Shown piece by piece: positions 47,173 to 60,450 of a stretch of 64,000 bases of DNA. Under the pieces are notes generated by a model, which ran no database searches, was not told the DNA's origin, and saw only the letters and a list, made by a program, of their open reading frames with translations. Every line of letters begins with the position of its first letter. Position 1 is the first letter of the stretch. Source of the stretch: Cristatella mucedo. Lineage: Eukaryota; Bryozoa; Phylactolaemata; Cristatellidae. Where the stretch lies: contig WPIO01000094.1 of NCBI GenBank assembly GCA_009760855.2, positions 1,152,501-1,216,500 of the forward strand, given 5' to 3'. The position numbers were made by a program, and so were the translations under genes.

Positions 47173-47664
47173 CAGGCAGCCTAAGTTTAGTGCTTTCATT
47201 TATTTCTCAATCAAGCCAATTAAATAAAAATAGCTACACCGTCTAATGGCACCGTGATATTAACAGAATTACTTATTTGACCACCGACACTATCGACAGG
47301 ACGATGGATAGTAACAAGCCCTCGTTGCAGCCGTATAAAAAACTACTCATGCAGAACACGCGTCAGAGCGATCAAGCTCTGGCGTGGCAAGTTTACTGCT
47401 CAAATTAGGCAACCTGACAACCAACTTTGGCAAAAGAGAGGGCATGCTTTTTCCTGCCCAAAATAATTAGCTTCGCTGCAATGTACTGCCGAATCAATGA
47501 TTTTCTACGTTTTACTAAACTGGATGTAATGCCCAACAGTTTTATCCACAATTATATCTCCTGCCCCACACCACACCTACATAATACAGTTCGTATTATT
47601 TATGCCGACGGCAACGTCATCTTAAGCCTAATAATTCAACCACGCCTAATGTAAACAACCTTAT

Positions 47665-48100
47665 GAAATCGCTTTAGGACAGCAGTAAGTCGTTTCCATA
47701 CCCTCAGTGAATTAAATACCTTTCATGAAACTGCACATATGCTCGAAAGAAAAATCACGAATATTGGTTGATAATCACTCTCGTAGAAGCATAAGCACAC
47801 ATAACCAACACATGGAGTAATGTAAGGTAGGAGTCTTAGCTTTGTACAATATCAGCCAGGTAAGGGATATCGTGACGGCAGGCTCTATAAGATCACGGCT
47901 TTGGGAGAATAAGAACTTAAGGCACCCTCTCAAAAGAATTCTAAACTGATTAGAGATAAAGATAAACGAATTGGTTCAGAAGAGCTGGTAGTACGATTCC
48001 GAGTGACAGTGAAATACTTCTGCTAGGAAGGCAGGAGCAAGAGATACGTGTCGAGCATGTGAGTAGAGTAAGTAATCTGAGCCAGCAGAAAGGAGTTAGT
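47665..48100 (-). mobile_element. L2-A LINE 3' fragment, very old
   Basis: Collinear short matches: CCCTCAGTGAATTAAATACC, AGCATAAGCACACATAA, ACGGCTTTGGGAGAATAAGAAC, TGGTAGTACGATTCC. No open frame. Confidence 0.55.
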
Positions 48101-48471
48101 CCAGAGCGATTTCGTTAGTTAAACAATTCAAGCAAGTCTCAAGCATGCATCGTTCTTACCTAACACATTACATTTTTAGAGTGAAGCAGCTTTAGATCAG
48201 GCATCTATTTAAATCTGCGAGGATTCATCCAATATGCTCTAAAAAAAGGAAGGCTTTAGGAAACTTACCCAAATCACCCAAGTTGAAGGTGGGACAGGCT
48301 AATTTTCTGTAACGACTATTCCGCCTGGTTAAGAAGCACATGAGATTGGCTTAAATCTGTTTTACTTGTGAAGCAAGTAAATCATAAAAATAACGGCTTA
48401 TTCAGACTTTTAAGTATTACTAAATATATTTACGTGACCTGATTTATGTTTGACTCAAATAATAAAACTAC

Positions 48472-49662
48472 CACCCTTGCTAGTAAGTTCCAGTCTGGCT
48501 TTAGAGCTAATCGCTCCACAGAGTCAGCATTGCTTAGGGTGTAAACCGACCTACTTAGGAATGAAGACATGGGTAGAGTGTCTATGCTTGTTTTGCTCGA
48601 TCTTTCGGCAGCTTTTGACACCATCGATTACAAAGTTCTTCTAGAGCGCCTCTCATCTCGCCTGAGCATCACTGGCACTGCTCTGCAGTGGTTCAGGTCC
48701 TATCTATGTGGGAGACTCCAGAGTATTGACGTGAATGGACGAAGATCCTCTGAAGTACCTCTGAAATATGGGGTACCTCAGGGCTCCGTGCTAGGTCGGT
48801 TATTTTCAGTTTATACTCTCCCTCTTGCTGAAGTGATTGCCAAGCACAATCTAGGCTTTAGCTTCTATGCGGATGACACTCAGATGTACCTTTGGTTTGC
48901 TCCCTCACAGCCTTCGAGCACCTCAAATTATCTCAACTCACTTACTGCATGTATTGATGACATCTGCACATGGATGGCAGCTAATTTTCTAAAACTAAAT
49001 GACGATACAAACATCTTAACCGTATGGGCAAACCCAATGTGATTCAGAAATTGGAAAGGCTGACGATCAAAATAATTGGCTCTGCCACCATATCTCCTGT
49101 CGAATCAGCTCGAAATCTAAGTGTCATATTCCAAAGCGACCTCTCGTTAGACGACCATATCAGCTTAACAGTCCAATCTTCCTATTTTCTGCTTCATAAA
49201 ATTGCTAAAATTTGGGCTTGTCTAGATAAGGATACCACGTCGAAGTTGGTCCATGCATTCGTGACATCTCGTCTCGACTGCTGCAATTCACTGCTTACCG
49301 GCCTACCAGCATGTGCAAGCAGGCGATTGCAGCTGGTGCAAAACTCTGCAGCTAGGCTTGTCTGTCGTGAGCGTCGCAGTCGCCACATTACTCCACTTCT
49401 CGTGGACCTGCACTGGCTACCAGTCAAGCAATGGATTGACTTGTGCTGACACTGTGCATGCTGCCACTAACCACATTTGCATGCTGACCCTGTGCATGTC
49501 ACCCCTAACCATATTATTCATTGTGTTTGTTTTTCAAGCCTGATTTAACTCACCCTTCAATGGCATTTCCATTTGCAGCAAACGTAAAGCGCCTAGCAAG
49601 AGATGAAGTTCTCTGTGGGCGCTTTATCAAGTGCATTATTATTATCATTTTTATTATTATTG
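48472..49662 (+). mobile_element. L2-A LINE with RT core and internal deletion
   Basis: Begins at the [16 protein letters not shown] block and holds the best RT core in the window: [31 protein letters not shown] and FSFYADDTQMYL (48,569-49,042, 157 codons, all catalytic Asp present). A small deletion follows VLGR. A frameshift near 49,020 separates it from the linker and C-terminal domain (LDCCNSLLTGLPACASRRLQ). At 49,440 the sequence jumps from QWIDL to the 3' UTR (GTGCTGACACTGTGCATG), deleting about 430 bp. Tail at 49,640-49,662. Confidence 0.9.
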
Positions 49663-50265
49663 CTCAGCCGACATTGTTCATGATGTCACTGTTTCGTGGT
49701 TGGTTACCAATATAAATCGCCGTCTTCGCGAGCCACTAAATAGTCAGGATAATAAGCACATAAATCGAAACCCCATACATAAATAATGTCTTTATGTCAT
49801 TTTTAGTACCGTCTGGCTATATGGCCTAGGAATGCGACGCGAAGCAGTGTACCGGTAAAGCTGCCTAGCCTAGCATTGGACTGCAGTTACTAGCCCACAG
49901 TACCTTGCCTTCATGGCTCACGTAGAGGCTGTCAGCACTGCTGTAAGCATGGTCCTGTTCGTTCCTCAGAATATCCTCAACGACCTTCAACGGCGTTTGT
50001 ATGGAGCCGCATACGCCAAAAAGCAACAGCTGTGACCTTAAGGATAATATCAAATATTATAATGACGAAGAAATTGAATCGACGATAGCCACCCAAAGTC
50101 GCAGAGCGAGCTTTCCACCAGAACTGTCAGAGCACAAAGCTTAAAAATAGAAACAACCAATAGCATGGCTAAATTGTGGGTCATTTTTGTAATCATTCCT
50201 TTATGACTATTATTATTAAAGTCGAACTCAAATTTTTAACTACTCATTTAAGCTTTGCATCAAGA

Positions 50266-51118
50266 ACAATCAGCTCGAAATCTAGATGTCATATTCCAAA
50301 GCGACCTCTCGTTAGACGACCATATCAGCTCCACGGTCAAATCTGCCTATTTTCAGCTTCACAATATTGCTAAAATTCGGGCTTGTTTAGATAAGGATAC
50401 AACATCTAAGTTGGTCTATGCATTCGTGACATCTCGTCTCGACTTCTGCAACTCACTGCTTACTGGCCTACCAGCATGTGCGATCACGCGATTGCAGCTG
50501 GTGCAAAACTCTGCAGCTAGGCTTGTCTGTCGTGAGCGTCGCAGTTGTCACATTACTCCACTTCTCGCCGACCTGCACTGGCTACCAGTCAAGCAATGGA
50601 TTGGCTTCAAGGTTTAGTCGCTCACTTTTAGGTCCCTTCATTCTATGGCTCCAGCCTATCTCTCCGACATACTCCCCCATCAGGCCAAGCATCGTACCAC
50701 CTGCTTTTCGGAATCCAACAGTCTAGAAATATCTCGTACAAACCTCAAATCCTTTGGAGACTGTGCATTTAGTTCGTATGCTCCCAAAGCCTGGATTTCC
50801 CTCCCGACCTGCGTCAGAACATCCCCTGACCTGACCACATTTAGAAGGAACTTAAAAACACATCTATTTAGGACAGCATTTAGTGGGTCCCTGTGATTCG
50901 TCCTTCACGTGCTTATGCGTGCTGACACTGTGCATGCTGCCACTAACCACATTTGCATGCTGACTCTGTGCATGTCATCCCTAACCATTTTATTCATCTT
51001 GTTTGTTTTTCAAACATGATTTTACTTACCATTTAATTGCATTTCCCATTGCAGCAAATGCAAAGTGCCTAGAAAGAGATTAAGTTCTCTGAGGGCGCTT
51101 TATCAAGTACATTATTAC

Positions 51119-51150
<32 letters not shown>
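50266..51150 (+). mobile_element. L2-A LINE, 3' half with (ATT)n tail
   Basis: From the SARNLDVIFQSDLSLDDHIS block through the C-terminal domain (one stop after GFKV at 50,615) to FRTAFSGSL, UTR, hairpin (AAAGTGCC / GGGCGCTTT) and a 36-bp (ATT)n tail. Confidence 0.9.
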
Positions 51151-51152
<2 letters not shown>

Positions 51153-51831
51153 TTCGTCTGAAGGTTCTACATGATCTCACCTGTGTCCAAGTTAGTTGCC
51201 TGAGGACCAAATTACTTCACACTAGTTTGCCATCAGACCATGTCTTCTTCCACTGCTTGGGCGGATGGCATATGAATGACTGACGAATAGCAAGCACAGT
51301 GAAGAGGAAGCAAAGAGAAGAGGTCGGACGGTCGGAGTGGGAGTGCATATTAAAGAATAGCGGTGGGAGTACATAGGTCAAAGTCAATAGTTGGGGAACT
51401 GCTGAATTGGGGACCTCCACTGCTTCTCCTTGCCGTAAGAGCTCAAGTCATGCCCAGCCAAAATAGTTAAGCAAGTCGCGAACTTCGGCATAGCCATTGC
51501 TTATATTTGGTAGACGAACTCCTGTCATTAAACGGGTATATCTAAGGGCATCAAAGCCGACCATAGCTAAACACTGCTGTTGCCAACTTTTCCGCTCAAA
51601 AATATAACTAGGTCACCCATATGCTTACGATATTTAAAAATTTCAGCTTTCCTAATTTATAGTAAGTAAAAACCAAAAAGTAGTAGATAAATGCTTATGA
51701 ACTCAGTCGCACGCCTAACTGGTTCCCCAGGTGTAGCAAATAGTGTGACTATTCTCCTTATACTGCCTTTCCGACAACTCCACGAGCATTCTGCATCCGG
51801 TGATTTGAGTTCATAGCTATACAAGTACTAT

Positions 51832-51912
51832 TGATCGTGCTTCTTGTGCATCAACTTTAAAGTGCCTAGAAAGAATTGAGCTCTCTGAGGGTGCTATATC
51901 AAATCCTAACAT
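51832..51912 (+). mobile_element. L2-A 3' tail only, old
   Basis: TTTAAAGTGCCTAGAAAGAAT...CTCTCTGAGGGTGCTATATC. Confidence 0.6.
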
Positions 51913-52797
51913 TAAAATGTAAGCTGCCTAAAGTTCCCCCGAGAACTTACTGCGGCTTGAAGCATCGCACGGAAAGAATATGTAAGCTGCTAAAGGCAAT
52001 TGCGGCTAGAAATTGAAAGATAATGATGAGCAATTATAGGCATTTATAGGCTCAAACTCATTCATGCAGCACACTATAACTTGGCTAGCTCATACGTAGA
52101 AAGTGAAAACCAAAGATTAAAATCCCTATGTAGCATCTTGAGAAGATTAATTTGTGTAGCTCAATAGAGCACTATACCAGAAACCCAAAGACGTGGAACC
52201 GTTTCCAGCTAGCAATATCCAAAGGCGGCGGCCAGAAGCACCAACAAACATTAGATCAGAGGAGCGATGGAACAATACCAAGTCCAATTAGCCAGAGTTT
52301 TGTATGGGTACGAAGAAGCAAAAGAATTGTAGGACCTAACAGTGAGTGGGACCGCCACTGATGAACACTATGCCATGCATGACGGGAAGCCAGAGCATGA
52401 TGGGAAGTTGCAATGCAAGTTACCATGTTACCGAAATTATAATATTACTGAAGTTACAATGTTCATGAGAGACAGGCCAGGCTTGAGGGTATTGCACAAT
52501 GGTAAGTATCTAATGAGCAGGCAGACAGGACTCCTGCAAGCTCTATTCGGTAAGATGCAGTGCTCTACTGAAGTCGATTCAGGACTGCAAGGAACAGCTC
52601 GAGCTCGGTATCTGAACTTAAGGAAGCCAGACATTTTGCAATGCTACATAAACTGAATGTGGAAAAAATGACTTTGCAGCTGACAAGGTCATCCAGCGAA
52701 ATTTGTATATTGATCAGGAAAATGTGATTTCTTTCGTAACACTCAAAGGCTATGCTAGGCGAGTCACTTTCAAGAGCTAGGCTTTTCGGTTTCTCGG

Positions 52798-53448
52798 AGA
52801 TAATAATAATATTACACTTGATAAAGCACCCTAAGATAAATCAATCTCTCTCTCTAGGCGCTTTACATTTGCTGCAAAAGGAAATGCAATTGAATGGTGA
52901 GTAAAATCATGCTTGATAAACAAACAAAATGAATAACCTGGTTAGGGGTGACATGTACAGGGTCAGCATGCAAACGTGGTTAGTGGCAACGTGCACAGTG
53001 TCAGCACCCATAAGCACGTGAAAGACCAATCACGGGGACCCACTAAATGCTGTCCTAAATAGGTGTGGTTGTAAGTTCTTTTTAAATGTGGTCAGGTCAG
53101 GGGATGTTATGACGCAGGTCGGGAGGGAGTTCCAGGCTTTGGGAGCATACGAACTAAATGCACGGTCTCCAAAGGATTTGAGGTCTGTACGGGGTATTTG
53201 TAGACTGTTGGATTCCGAAAAGCGGGTGGTACGACGCTTGGCCTGGTGGGGGAGTAGAACTGAGAGATAGGCTGGAGCCAAAGAATGAAGTGACCTAAAA
53301 GTGAGCGACAAAACCTTGACGTAAATCCGTTGCTTGACTGGTAGCCAGTGCAGGTTGGCGAGAAGTGGAGTAATGTGGCATCTGCGAGGCGAGCGACAGA
53401 CAAGCCTAGCTGCGGAGTTTGGCACCAGCTGCAATCGCCTGATCGCAA
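52798..53448 (-). mobile_element. L2-A LINE, 3' fragment with open frame
   Basis: Tail, hairpin, UTR and about 140 open C-terminal codons (SLAPAYLSVLLPHQAKRRTT). The open frame continues into non-LINE DNA at 53,449. Lies in an intron of the putative receptor gene, in sense orientation. Confidence 0.88.
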
Positions 53449-53590
53449 CTAAAGGAATATTTGATGCAGTCCCATTGTAAGTTAGAGGTGTATAAGCAGG
53501 AAAGAGTTTAGAGAGGTGAGGCAGGAGAGATTGACGTGCTGGAGGAGAGAGCTTGTTCAAATTACAAATACTACCGTGAATCACCTGCAC
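53449..53590 (-). other. Non-LINE sequence fused in frame upstream of an L2-A copy
   Basis: On the minus strand, about 46 codons of unrelated sequence (SICNLNKLSPPARQSLLPHL ...) run without a stop straight into the C-terminal domain of the L2-A fragment at 52,798-53,448, giving a 186-codon open frame. The DNA just upstream of PARQS is pyrimidine-rich and ends CTCTCTCCTCCAG, an acceptor-like site. It may be flanking DNA that happens to be open, or a 5' chimera picked up at insertion. Confidence 0.35.
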
Positions 53591-53997
53591 ACTAGTGATC
53601 GAGACTAGATCGTGCTTGGCGACTCTGCCGATGAGACGGAGAGTATACGTCAGGAACGTAGATGCACCTAGAGCACATCCAAAGGTTCTTACACTTTAAA
53701 AACTCAGTCCGATGACAAATTGCAACGGCAAAAAAGCCTCAGCGTTCATGTGACAAATGAATCGACAATGCCCGATATTAACCGTCGGATCTGAAGCTAT
53801 GTGGCTAAACATGCCTCAGTCTTTGGATGGCAAACTAAGCTGTATCCCTGGGGTCTTAGCCAAATGATAAGGTGCTCGTACTTCTCGATCCAGGTCACAT
53901 AGAGATATTGGATGTCCTTGACTTTTAGATGGATTGAATTCAAATAGAAGATATTGCAAAGAGAGGGAAATTGCACCGTACAGCGACTGCCTCTTAC

Positions 53998-54046
53998 CGT
54001 AGGAACTTTCTTGATATTCTTTATGCTCATGCTGCTCTGGAGGTAG
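53998..54046 (-). CDS. Small juxtamembrane exon of putative membrane-receptor gene
   Basis: Minus-strand micro-exon of 49 bp, acceptor CAACAATTGCAG and donor CCTACG|GTAAGA. Starting in phase 2 (one base, then 16 codons) it gives YLQSSMSIKNIKKVPT and ends in phase 0. Phase and basic charge fit a segment just inside the membrane after the 56.4 kb exon, and the phase 0 exit fits the 46.1 kb exon. A second reading (phase 0 in, phase 1 out) is also open and would not join its neighbours. The pyrimidine tract is weak, so this is the least certain exon of the chain. Confidence 0.35.
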
Positions 54047-56418
54047 CTGCAATTGTTGCAAATCATGTTACCACGGTTCACCAGCAATAGTTCCAAATCC
54101 GTGAACAACGCAACACTTCTAATCAAGGTACTTAAAAACCTGGCAATCCAACTCGTATTTTCTATAAAAAAATAACGAGAATCCGCCTAGTGCTTAAGTT
54201 AAATAGCCTAAGCTTCCCTTTTTACATTGATACCCGAGTAATATTCTAGCGTACATTCAGCCATCTTGGGATAGCTGGTTCAGCTGCTGAAGCTGCTTCC
54301 ATCAGCTACTAATATTTATAACAATAACAACGCATATTGATTACATTGCTCACTTATAGACCTGGATTTCGTTCTAATAAATTTGCATAAGTAACGTCAG
54401 CCAAAACAATTGCGACGAGAAATTCTCAGGTTTGGATTCCTATGGAATGTTTAATATAGCTAAACAGCCCCGATTGCATTGTGAATGCGTAATGACTGCT
54501 TACTTAGAGGGTCATACTACTTCTTGAGGTGTGGACTGAGATATTTGCATTATTTTTTAGAAGCAGCTGCATGATGTGTCAGTGAGAGTACATATATGTG
54601 TGACTATGGTTCAGCCAAAGCATCAGATTGCCTTGTACTGATGAATTGGCCCGAATGAGGCACCCACAGGCAACACAAAGAGACACCAGTTTCCGGGAAG
54701 ACGTAGCAGCCCATCTCAACCACGCCAGGTTTCCTTTCATTCTCTATTCGCGGTATCTTGCCGGCAGTATCACGAAATATCACCTTGGAGTAAGTTCGTG
54801 CAGAATTGAAGGTAATTCTTAGCGTTTAGTGATGAAACAACGTTGAAAGCAAAATCAGACAGATCTTGCTTAACGATCGCTCCGGAATTGTAACTTCTAG
54901 GAACAGATTATGCGATAATCTATAACCAAAGCAGCATAAAAGCTAACGAGACTGCAAGCAATCAAAACCTGTAGATATGCAATCAGTTACATTTCAGAAG
55001 TAAGCCTGGGCATTTGAGATGTTTGGGCTCTTTTCCAAGGACCCGAGCACGTGCATCATGGCTGCTGTTGAAGATTTGTAACCCTTCGCCTCAATCAAAG
55101 AAACTTATCTACACTATTAAGATGAACTTGTTGTACTAAGGTATGATCGTTCTTCGTCACTGCTTTATACCTGTTATTGTCGTTATAATTGCATGTATTG
55201 GTGCTGCACCTACAAGTCACTAGCAGTGCTATAAGGTTCTGACGTCACCTAGTACTCCCAGCCCTTGCGGCCTGGCTCTGTTCCACCGTGGAAGCAGCAT
55301 ACTAGCCTAACAACTGTAAGAACCTTCCATGAAACCAGAAAATTAGGGGCGTGCCTTTTTATATATACCTCTGAGTTTAGTTTGACAGTATACAGTTTTC
55401 GGCTCGTGGTGCACCAGCAGATATCTTCTAATTTTGTACAACGATTCTTCATGTTAAGGTATTCTATTCATGTATAGGCATGACGTAGAAGTATTTCTGC
55501 CGTCATTTTCTGGAGATTTTCGCTTCAGCTATAAATGCGAATATATTATTTGAAGAGCTCCAAGTGGAGGAAGGTTGATTTTTTTAAGGCTGGACTGATT
55601 TTCAAATCTTTCAGTCCTTTCCAAGGAACCATAATCTCACTTAATCACTCCTATTTGTCGTTGAAGGATCGTCTGCTCTAGAAAATAATACGCATTGTAT
55701 ATTTAGAGCTTTTATTATTTCTTATAAGCTTGCATTACTTTGCTTTGCGTGAGCTATAACTGGTTAAAGAGTTGATTGTGTTACAACAGTGCACCGACTC
55801 AAAATTCTCGCAATAAACTAGGACATAACATCAGATTTGGCAAAGGCAAACGATTACTCAGTAATTAATTCAAAATAGATCAAGCTATTGAACATGAAAG
55901 ACACTAAATGAAGGTATTTTGAAATAGAAGATGTGCAGGAGAGATTTAAAAATAGCTTTATGTCAATACTTTCTATGCTGAGTTCTAGAAAATACTTCTG
56001 ATTCCACCTTGCTGCTAAGGCCTGACCTACGTACAATTACGAAATATTATTATTTTAACCGAGAAAAGAGCTTATACAGATTGATTGCTTACGCTTACAG
56101 TGTTGGCACCTCGGCGCTTAAAATAGCAATTAAGTGCTGAGAACCTGACCTTTTTTATACCATCAACAAACAATTTTTACAGTCGGTATATTTTCACAAT
56201 CCTGCTCAACCCTACCAGATAGCAATGCAAGAAACGCAGCAGGTATAGGTGATGCTCACAGGGCACAGTAGCACATGCAGTTTAAGGGGATGCTAACATC
56301 CCACAGTAACACAGGTATAGGAGACGATCACAGGGCACATTAGCACACGCAGGTCTAGGGGATGCTCACAGTTGGTGCTTCGCGAAATCGATATTTTTAG
56401 GACAAGATCTAGGCTTAC
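54047..56418 (-). other. Putative intron of receptor gene
   Basis: Repeat-poor. Two exon-like patches: 54.69-54.79 kb plus strand (donor TTGGA|GTAAGT) and 55.25-55.32 kb minus strand (frame ending RLVCCFHGGTEPGRKGWEY). The second would be an alternative end only if entered in phase 1, which does not follow the transmembrane exon. Neither is called. Confidence 0.35.
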
Positions 56419-56521
56419 CTTTTTAGGAAAAATGTGAGAGTGGCGGAGACGCATAAGAAGGACAGTACACCAACGAAGGCGCCTCCAACCATGGCACTCG
56501 TCCACGTGCCTTCGTGTACTG
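56419..56521 (-). CDS. Transmembrane exon of putative membrane-receptor gene
   Basis: Minus-strand exon of 103 bp, phase 1 to phase 2. The acceptor follows a pyrimidine-rich tract (CTCTAGCCTCTCTTTCGG...TTGCAG) and the donor is AAAAAG|GTAAGC. The 33 full codons begin VHEGTWTSAM and continue with about 22 hydrophobic or small residues (VGGAFVGVLSFLCVSATLTF), then FLK. This reads as one membrane-spanning helix with a positive stop-transfer end, so the N-terminal side should be outside and the C-terminal side in the cytosol. An alternative acceptor three bases downstream (CAGCAG) would drop one residue without changing frame. The neighbouring exons fit: Cys- and glycan-bearing sequence upstream, Lys- and Ser-rich sequence downstream. 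Confidence 0.55.
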
Positions 56522-57253
56522 CTGCAACACAGTGCCGAAAGAGAGGCTAGAGCACAGATTGAAACAGTTATCGAGCTTTATTGACGTGGCTTTAACGAGC
56601 CTCATTTGCAACAAAGCACAGTACTAGTTCAAGCAAAGTGTCGGTCATGATCCAAGCAGTAACAGAATGCAGCCGTCGCAGCAGCTGGCCATAGCCTAGT
56701 AAGTTAATTGTGGTCACATCTCACCAGCATAGCGATCGATGTGCACTCTTGATTCCACGAAAACAAATGACGAGTTGACAAAATGATCGTTTGGGTAGAT
56801 GTTCTGTACCCAAAAGGCACTGCCCTGAATAACGCCTTGATAGTCACACGAGTCTAGTTTAAGTGACTGAATTGTGCCGTCTAAAACGGATGCGTATCCA
56901 AGAATTAAGCTTACATTTTCTGCAGATTCAAATGCCCATAACCTAAGAATTAAAGTTTATTTGCATTCACCCTGTTTACTCTCACGATGTTATGCACGCA
57001 TTGGTTTGCCCTTCCTTCTATCAGAAAGCGAAACACCTTATTCATTCCATCTAACAACCATAGACAAGAAACATGAAAAACTAACGAATGAGATTACAAT
57101 AGAAAGTATCTGTCAAGGAAGATCTTCACCGACGTGCATATAAAGTAATATGAAAACTTATATGTACGTGCTCGCCTGGTTTCGGAAAGAGAGTAAACAA
57201 CTGGCTCAATGTATATTCAATCGACCCCAGAAGAAAAATGAGAAACCACAGGT

Positions 57254-58227
<974 letters not shown>

Positions 58228-58437
58228 CGTGGCAGCACGCCTTCGTTCCGTTTCCTTCGGCGCAGCTGGTGGTTGAATTCGCTGACAACGCTGGCTGCTG
58301 GTCGCACCAATACAAAACTCGAGCGACCGGCTTGGAGGTTTTCGCCGACCCAAGAGTGCAGTGCGTTCCACTGACCCTGACAGAGTATCGGCCACCTTCG
58401 GACGAGCTGACGTCTGGTGATGGGACTTTTGACTTCG
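58228..58437 (-). CDS. Exon of putative membrane-receptor gene (Cys-rich ectodomain)
   Basis: Minus-strand exon of 210 bp between an acceptor ending CCTACAAACAG and a donor CACG|GTAATT. It starts and ends in phase 1, so it can follow the 63.0 kb exon (ends phase 1) and precede the 56.5 kb exon (starts phase 1). The product contains YSVRVSGTHC, RVLYWCDQQ and SCAEGNGTKACC: five cysteines within about 47 residues and two N-glycosylation sequons (NST, NGT). This is typical of a secreted or extracellular segment. The same frame stays open across both flanks as a 157-residue ORF; splice signals rather than stops set these limits. The opposite strand is also open here (89 codons), so strand is judged by the phase chain. 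Symmetric phase 1-1 exons are common in extracellular modules. Confidence 0.55.
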
Positions 58438-58852
58438 CTGTTTGTAGGATACAATTTAACAAACCGTTGAAATGGTTACTGACAGCGCTAGCATCTCGGC
58501 GAAGAAATCGAGATAGCATGAGTGACTCCTCGTTGTGACTCATTGGCTACTCAATTCATTGCCCACTAATTCACAGGCCACTCAATCGTTGGCAACTCCA
58601 TCACTGGCTATTCATTTATTAGCCCCTCGATCATTAATAATAATAATAATAAATAGTATTATATCACGCTTGCTTAGAGCCGTTAGAGAACTTAATGTTT
58701 GTGATAAAGTCCGCATGCAAGCATGAAATGGTGGGATACTTCTTAATAAGTGCCTAATGGTAGTAAGCATATTGTCAGATAGAAAAGTATAAAATAAAAA
58801 TTAAATCACTATTCGTCCACACTCCGAGAGATCGGCAGACGTTAATTTTAAA

Positions 58853-59288
58853 TCCCTCGCCCAGGCTAAGCACCGTACCACCGGCTTCTCGGGATCTAGC
58901 TGTTTACCTATACCTCGTACAAACCACAAATCCTTTGGAGACCGTACCTATAGTTCAAATGCTCCCAAAGCCGGGAATTCACTTCCGACTTTCACTCACT
59001 TGATTAAATTTAAAAAGAAATCAAAACCACATATTTATGAGAGCATTTAGTGGGTCCCCGTGATTTGTCCTTTACGTGCTTAGGTGTGCTGAAATTGTGC
59101 ATGCTGCCACTAACCAGACTTGCATGCTGACCCTGTGCATGTAACCCCTAACCATGTTATTCATGTTGTCAAGCATGATACTGCTCATCATGTGATCGTT
59201 TTTCTTATGCAGCATATGTAAAGCGCCTAGAAAGAGTTTGAGTTCCCCGAGGCGCTTTATCAAGAGTATTAATATTAGTATTATTATG
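58853..59288 (+). mobile_element. L2-A LINE, 3' fragment
   Basis: From QAKHRTTGFSGSSCLPIPRT codons to UTR, hairpin (perfect AAAGCGCC/GGCGCTTT with a shortened loop) and an ATT-rich tail. Confidence 0.82.
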
Positions 59289-59636
59289 TTTGACCCACAA
59301 TACACGATAGCATATTTTTCAGCAATATTGAGCAGACAGAGATATGTTTCGCTTATTTTAAACCTTGCAAACTTGAGGGAACTGATTTCGTGATTGTCTT
59401 TCATGACCCCCTATTTAGGGGTGACGACTGCTTAACTTAATCCTTACTAATAACGGTCACTACAATTGCTGACCTTGCATCGCTTATGCCTAAATTAGAG
59501 AGGCATTTGGGTATCTCTTTCTTTAACCGCAATACAGCTATACAGTTTTTGCTTTGGTGTGCTTTGGATGCCCACCTGTGCAAGATTAGTTTTCTCACTT
59601 GTTATAGGTCGTAATAATTGGTGGCCACAAGTGTAG

Positions 59637-59712
59637 TTATGTAGTTACATGTTTATAGCACGCAGAGAAATAAAATCTCTTTTTAGGCACTCAACATTTG
59701 CTGAAACATGTA
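59637..59712 (-). mobile_element. L2-A 3' tail only, old
   Basis: TTATAGCACGCAGAGAAATAA...TTTTTAGGCACTCAACATTTGC. Confidence 0.5.
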
Positions 59713-59824
59713 TGTTACTTTAACATTTTCATAATAGAATGTTTTGTTTTCCTATAGCATGCTGGCCCTAAGCATTGTACTTACTAGCTTTTTCACGCTT
59801 AATACTCTATATGCTACTAACCGT

Positions 59825-59940
59825 AGTTTATTCGTGATCTTGCAGCGAGTTCTAAAGTGCGCTGATAGAGATTAGGCCCTCTTAAGATGCTAGACAAATT
59901 AATTATTATTAATGATATTATTTCTATTAATATTATTCTC
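59825..59940 (+). mobile_element. L2-A 3' tail only, old
   Basis: CTAAAGTGCGCTGATAGAGATT ... CTCTTAAGATGCTAGACAAA, then ATTATT. Confidence 0.5.
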
Positions 59941-60261
59941 ATTAGTGAATTGAATTGAAGCGGCTGCCGAGTGCAGAACGTAGGGTATGTGTGCACCGTC
60001 CACAAAACGTGGTCGTCTAAGGTCGGGAAAGTTGGTGCTACAGAATCACTAAAGATCATGATCATATGATTCAAAAGCAGCAGTTAAACAGCAGCCGGAG
60101 AGCTGTGGCGGCTATTAGGAGGCTGCAGCTGAAAATATAGAACTTACAGATGCAGTACTTTAACCCATATTTGTGCGTTAATAGCGACCTCTAATAACTT
60201 GATCTATATCCCGGAGATGCAAGTGCATTGTCCCTCGTGGGTATTAATTGCTGCACTGTGA

Positions 60262-60450
60262 AATAAATAAATAAATCCATCCTAGCTGATTAAACAGCCT
60301 CTTTTTAGATAGTCACAGAAGAGCCTTTACGGCTATCACCACCACTTGCAGTGACGATAAAGAATCACCCACCACACGAATCGAACCCCTGACATCGGGG
60401 CCGTGGTCGTGAAAGCAACCGCCTTACCTAGTGTGCCCTCACGGCTCACA
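60262..60450 (-). mobile_element. SINE-1 (tRNA-derived)
   Basis: Minus strand, good copy: tail (ATTT)n, then AAACAGCCTCTTTTTAGATA, CTATCACCACCACTTGCAG, B box GGTTCGATTCG (60,378-60,388 region), GCAACCGCCTTACCTAGTGT and the head GTGAGCCGTGAGGGCACA. Confidence 0.78.

Larger units (their letters stand above)
46079..53997 (-). other. Putative intron of receptor gene
   Basis: About 7.9 kb with six or more L2-A pieces and AG repeats. Non-repeat parts (46.7-47.0, 49.7-50.2, 51.2-52.8 kb) hold only small ORFs. One at 52,342-52,656 crosses a GTAAGT donor (ACAATG|GTAAGT) on the plus strand and may be chance. Confidence 0.35.

Noticed and set aside
54628-54822. 64-codon plus ORF crossing a GTAAGT donor
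   Set aside because: A short exon between CACGCCAG and the donor is possible, but frame is ambiguous and both strands are open.
55249-55452. Alternative last exon of the receptor gene (RLVCCFHGG ... KGWEY)
   Set aside because: Acceptor is present but the required phase does not follow the transmembrane exon.
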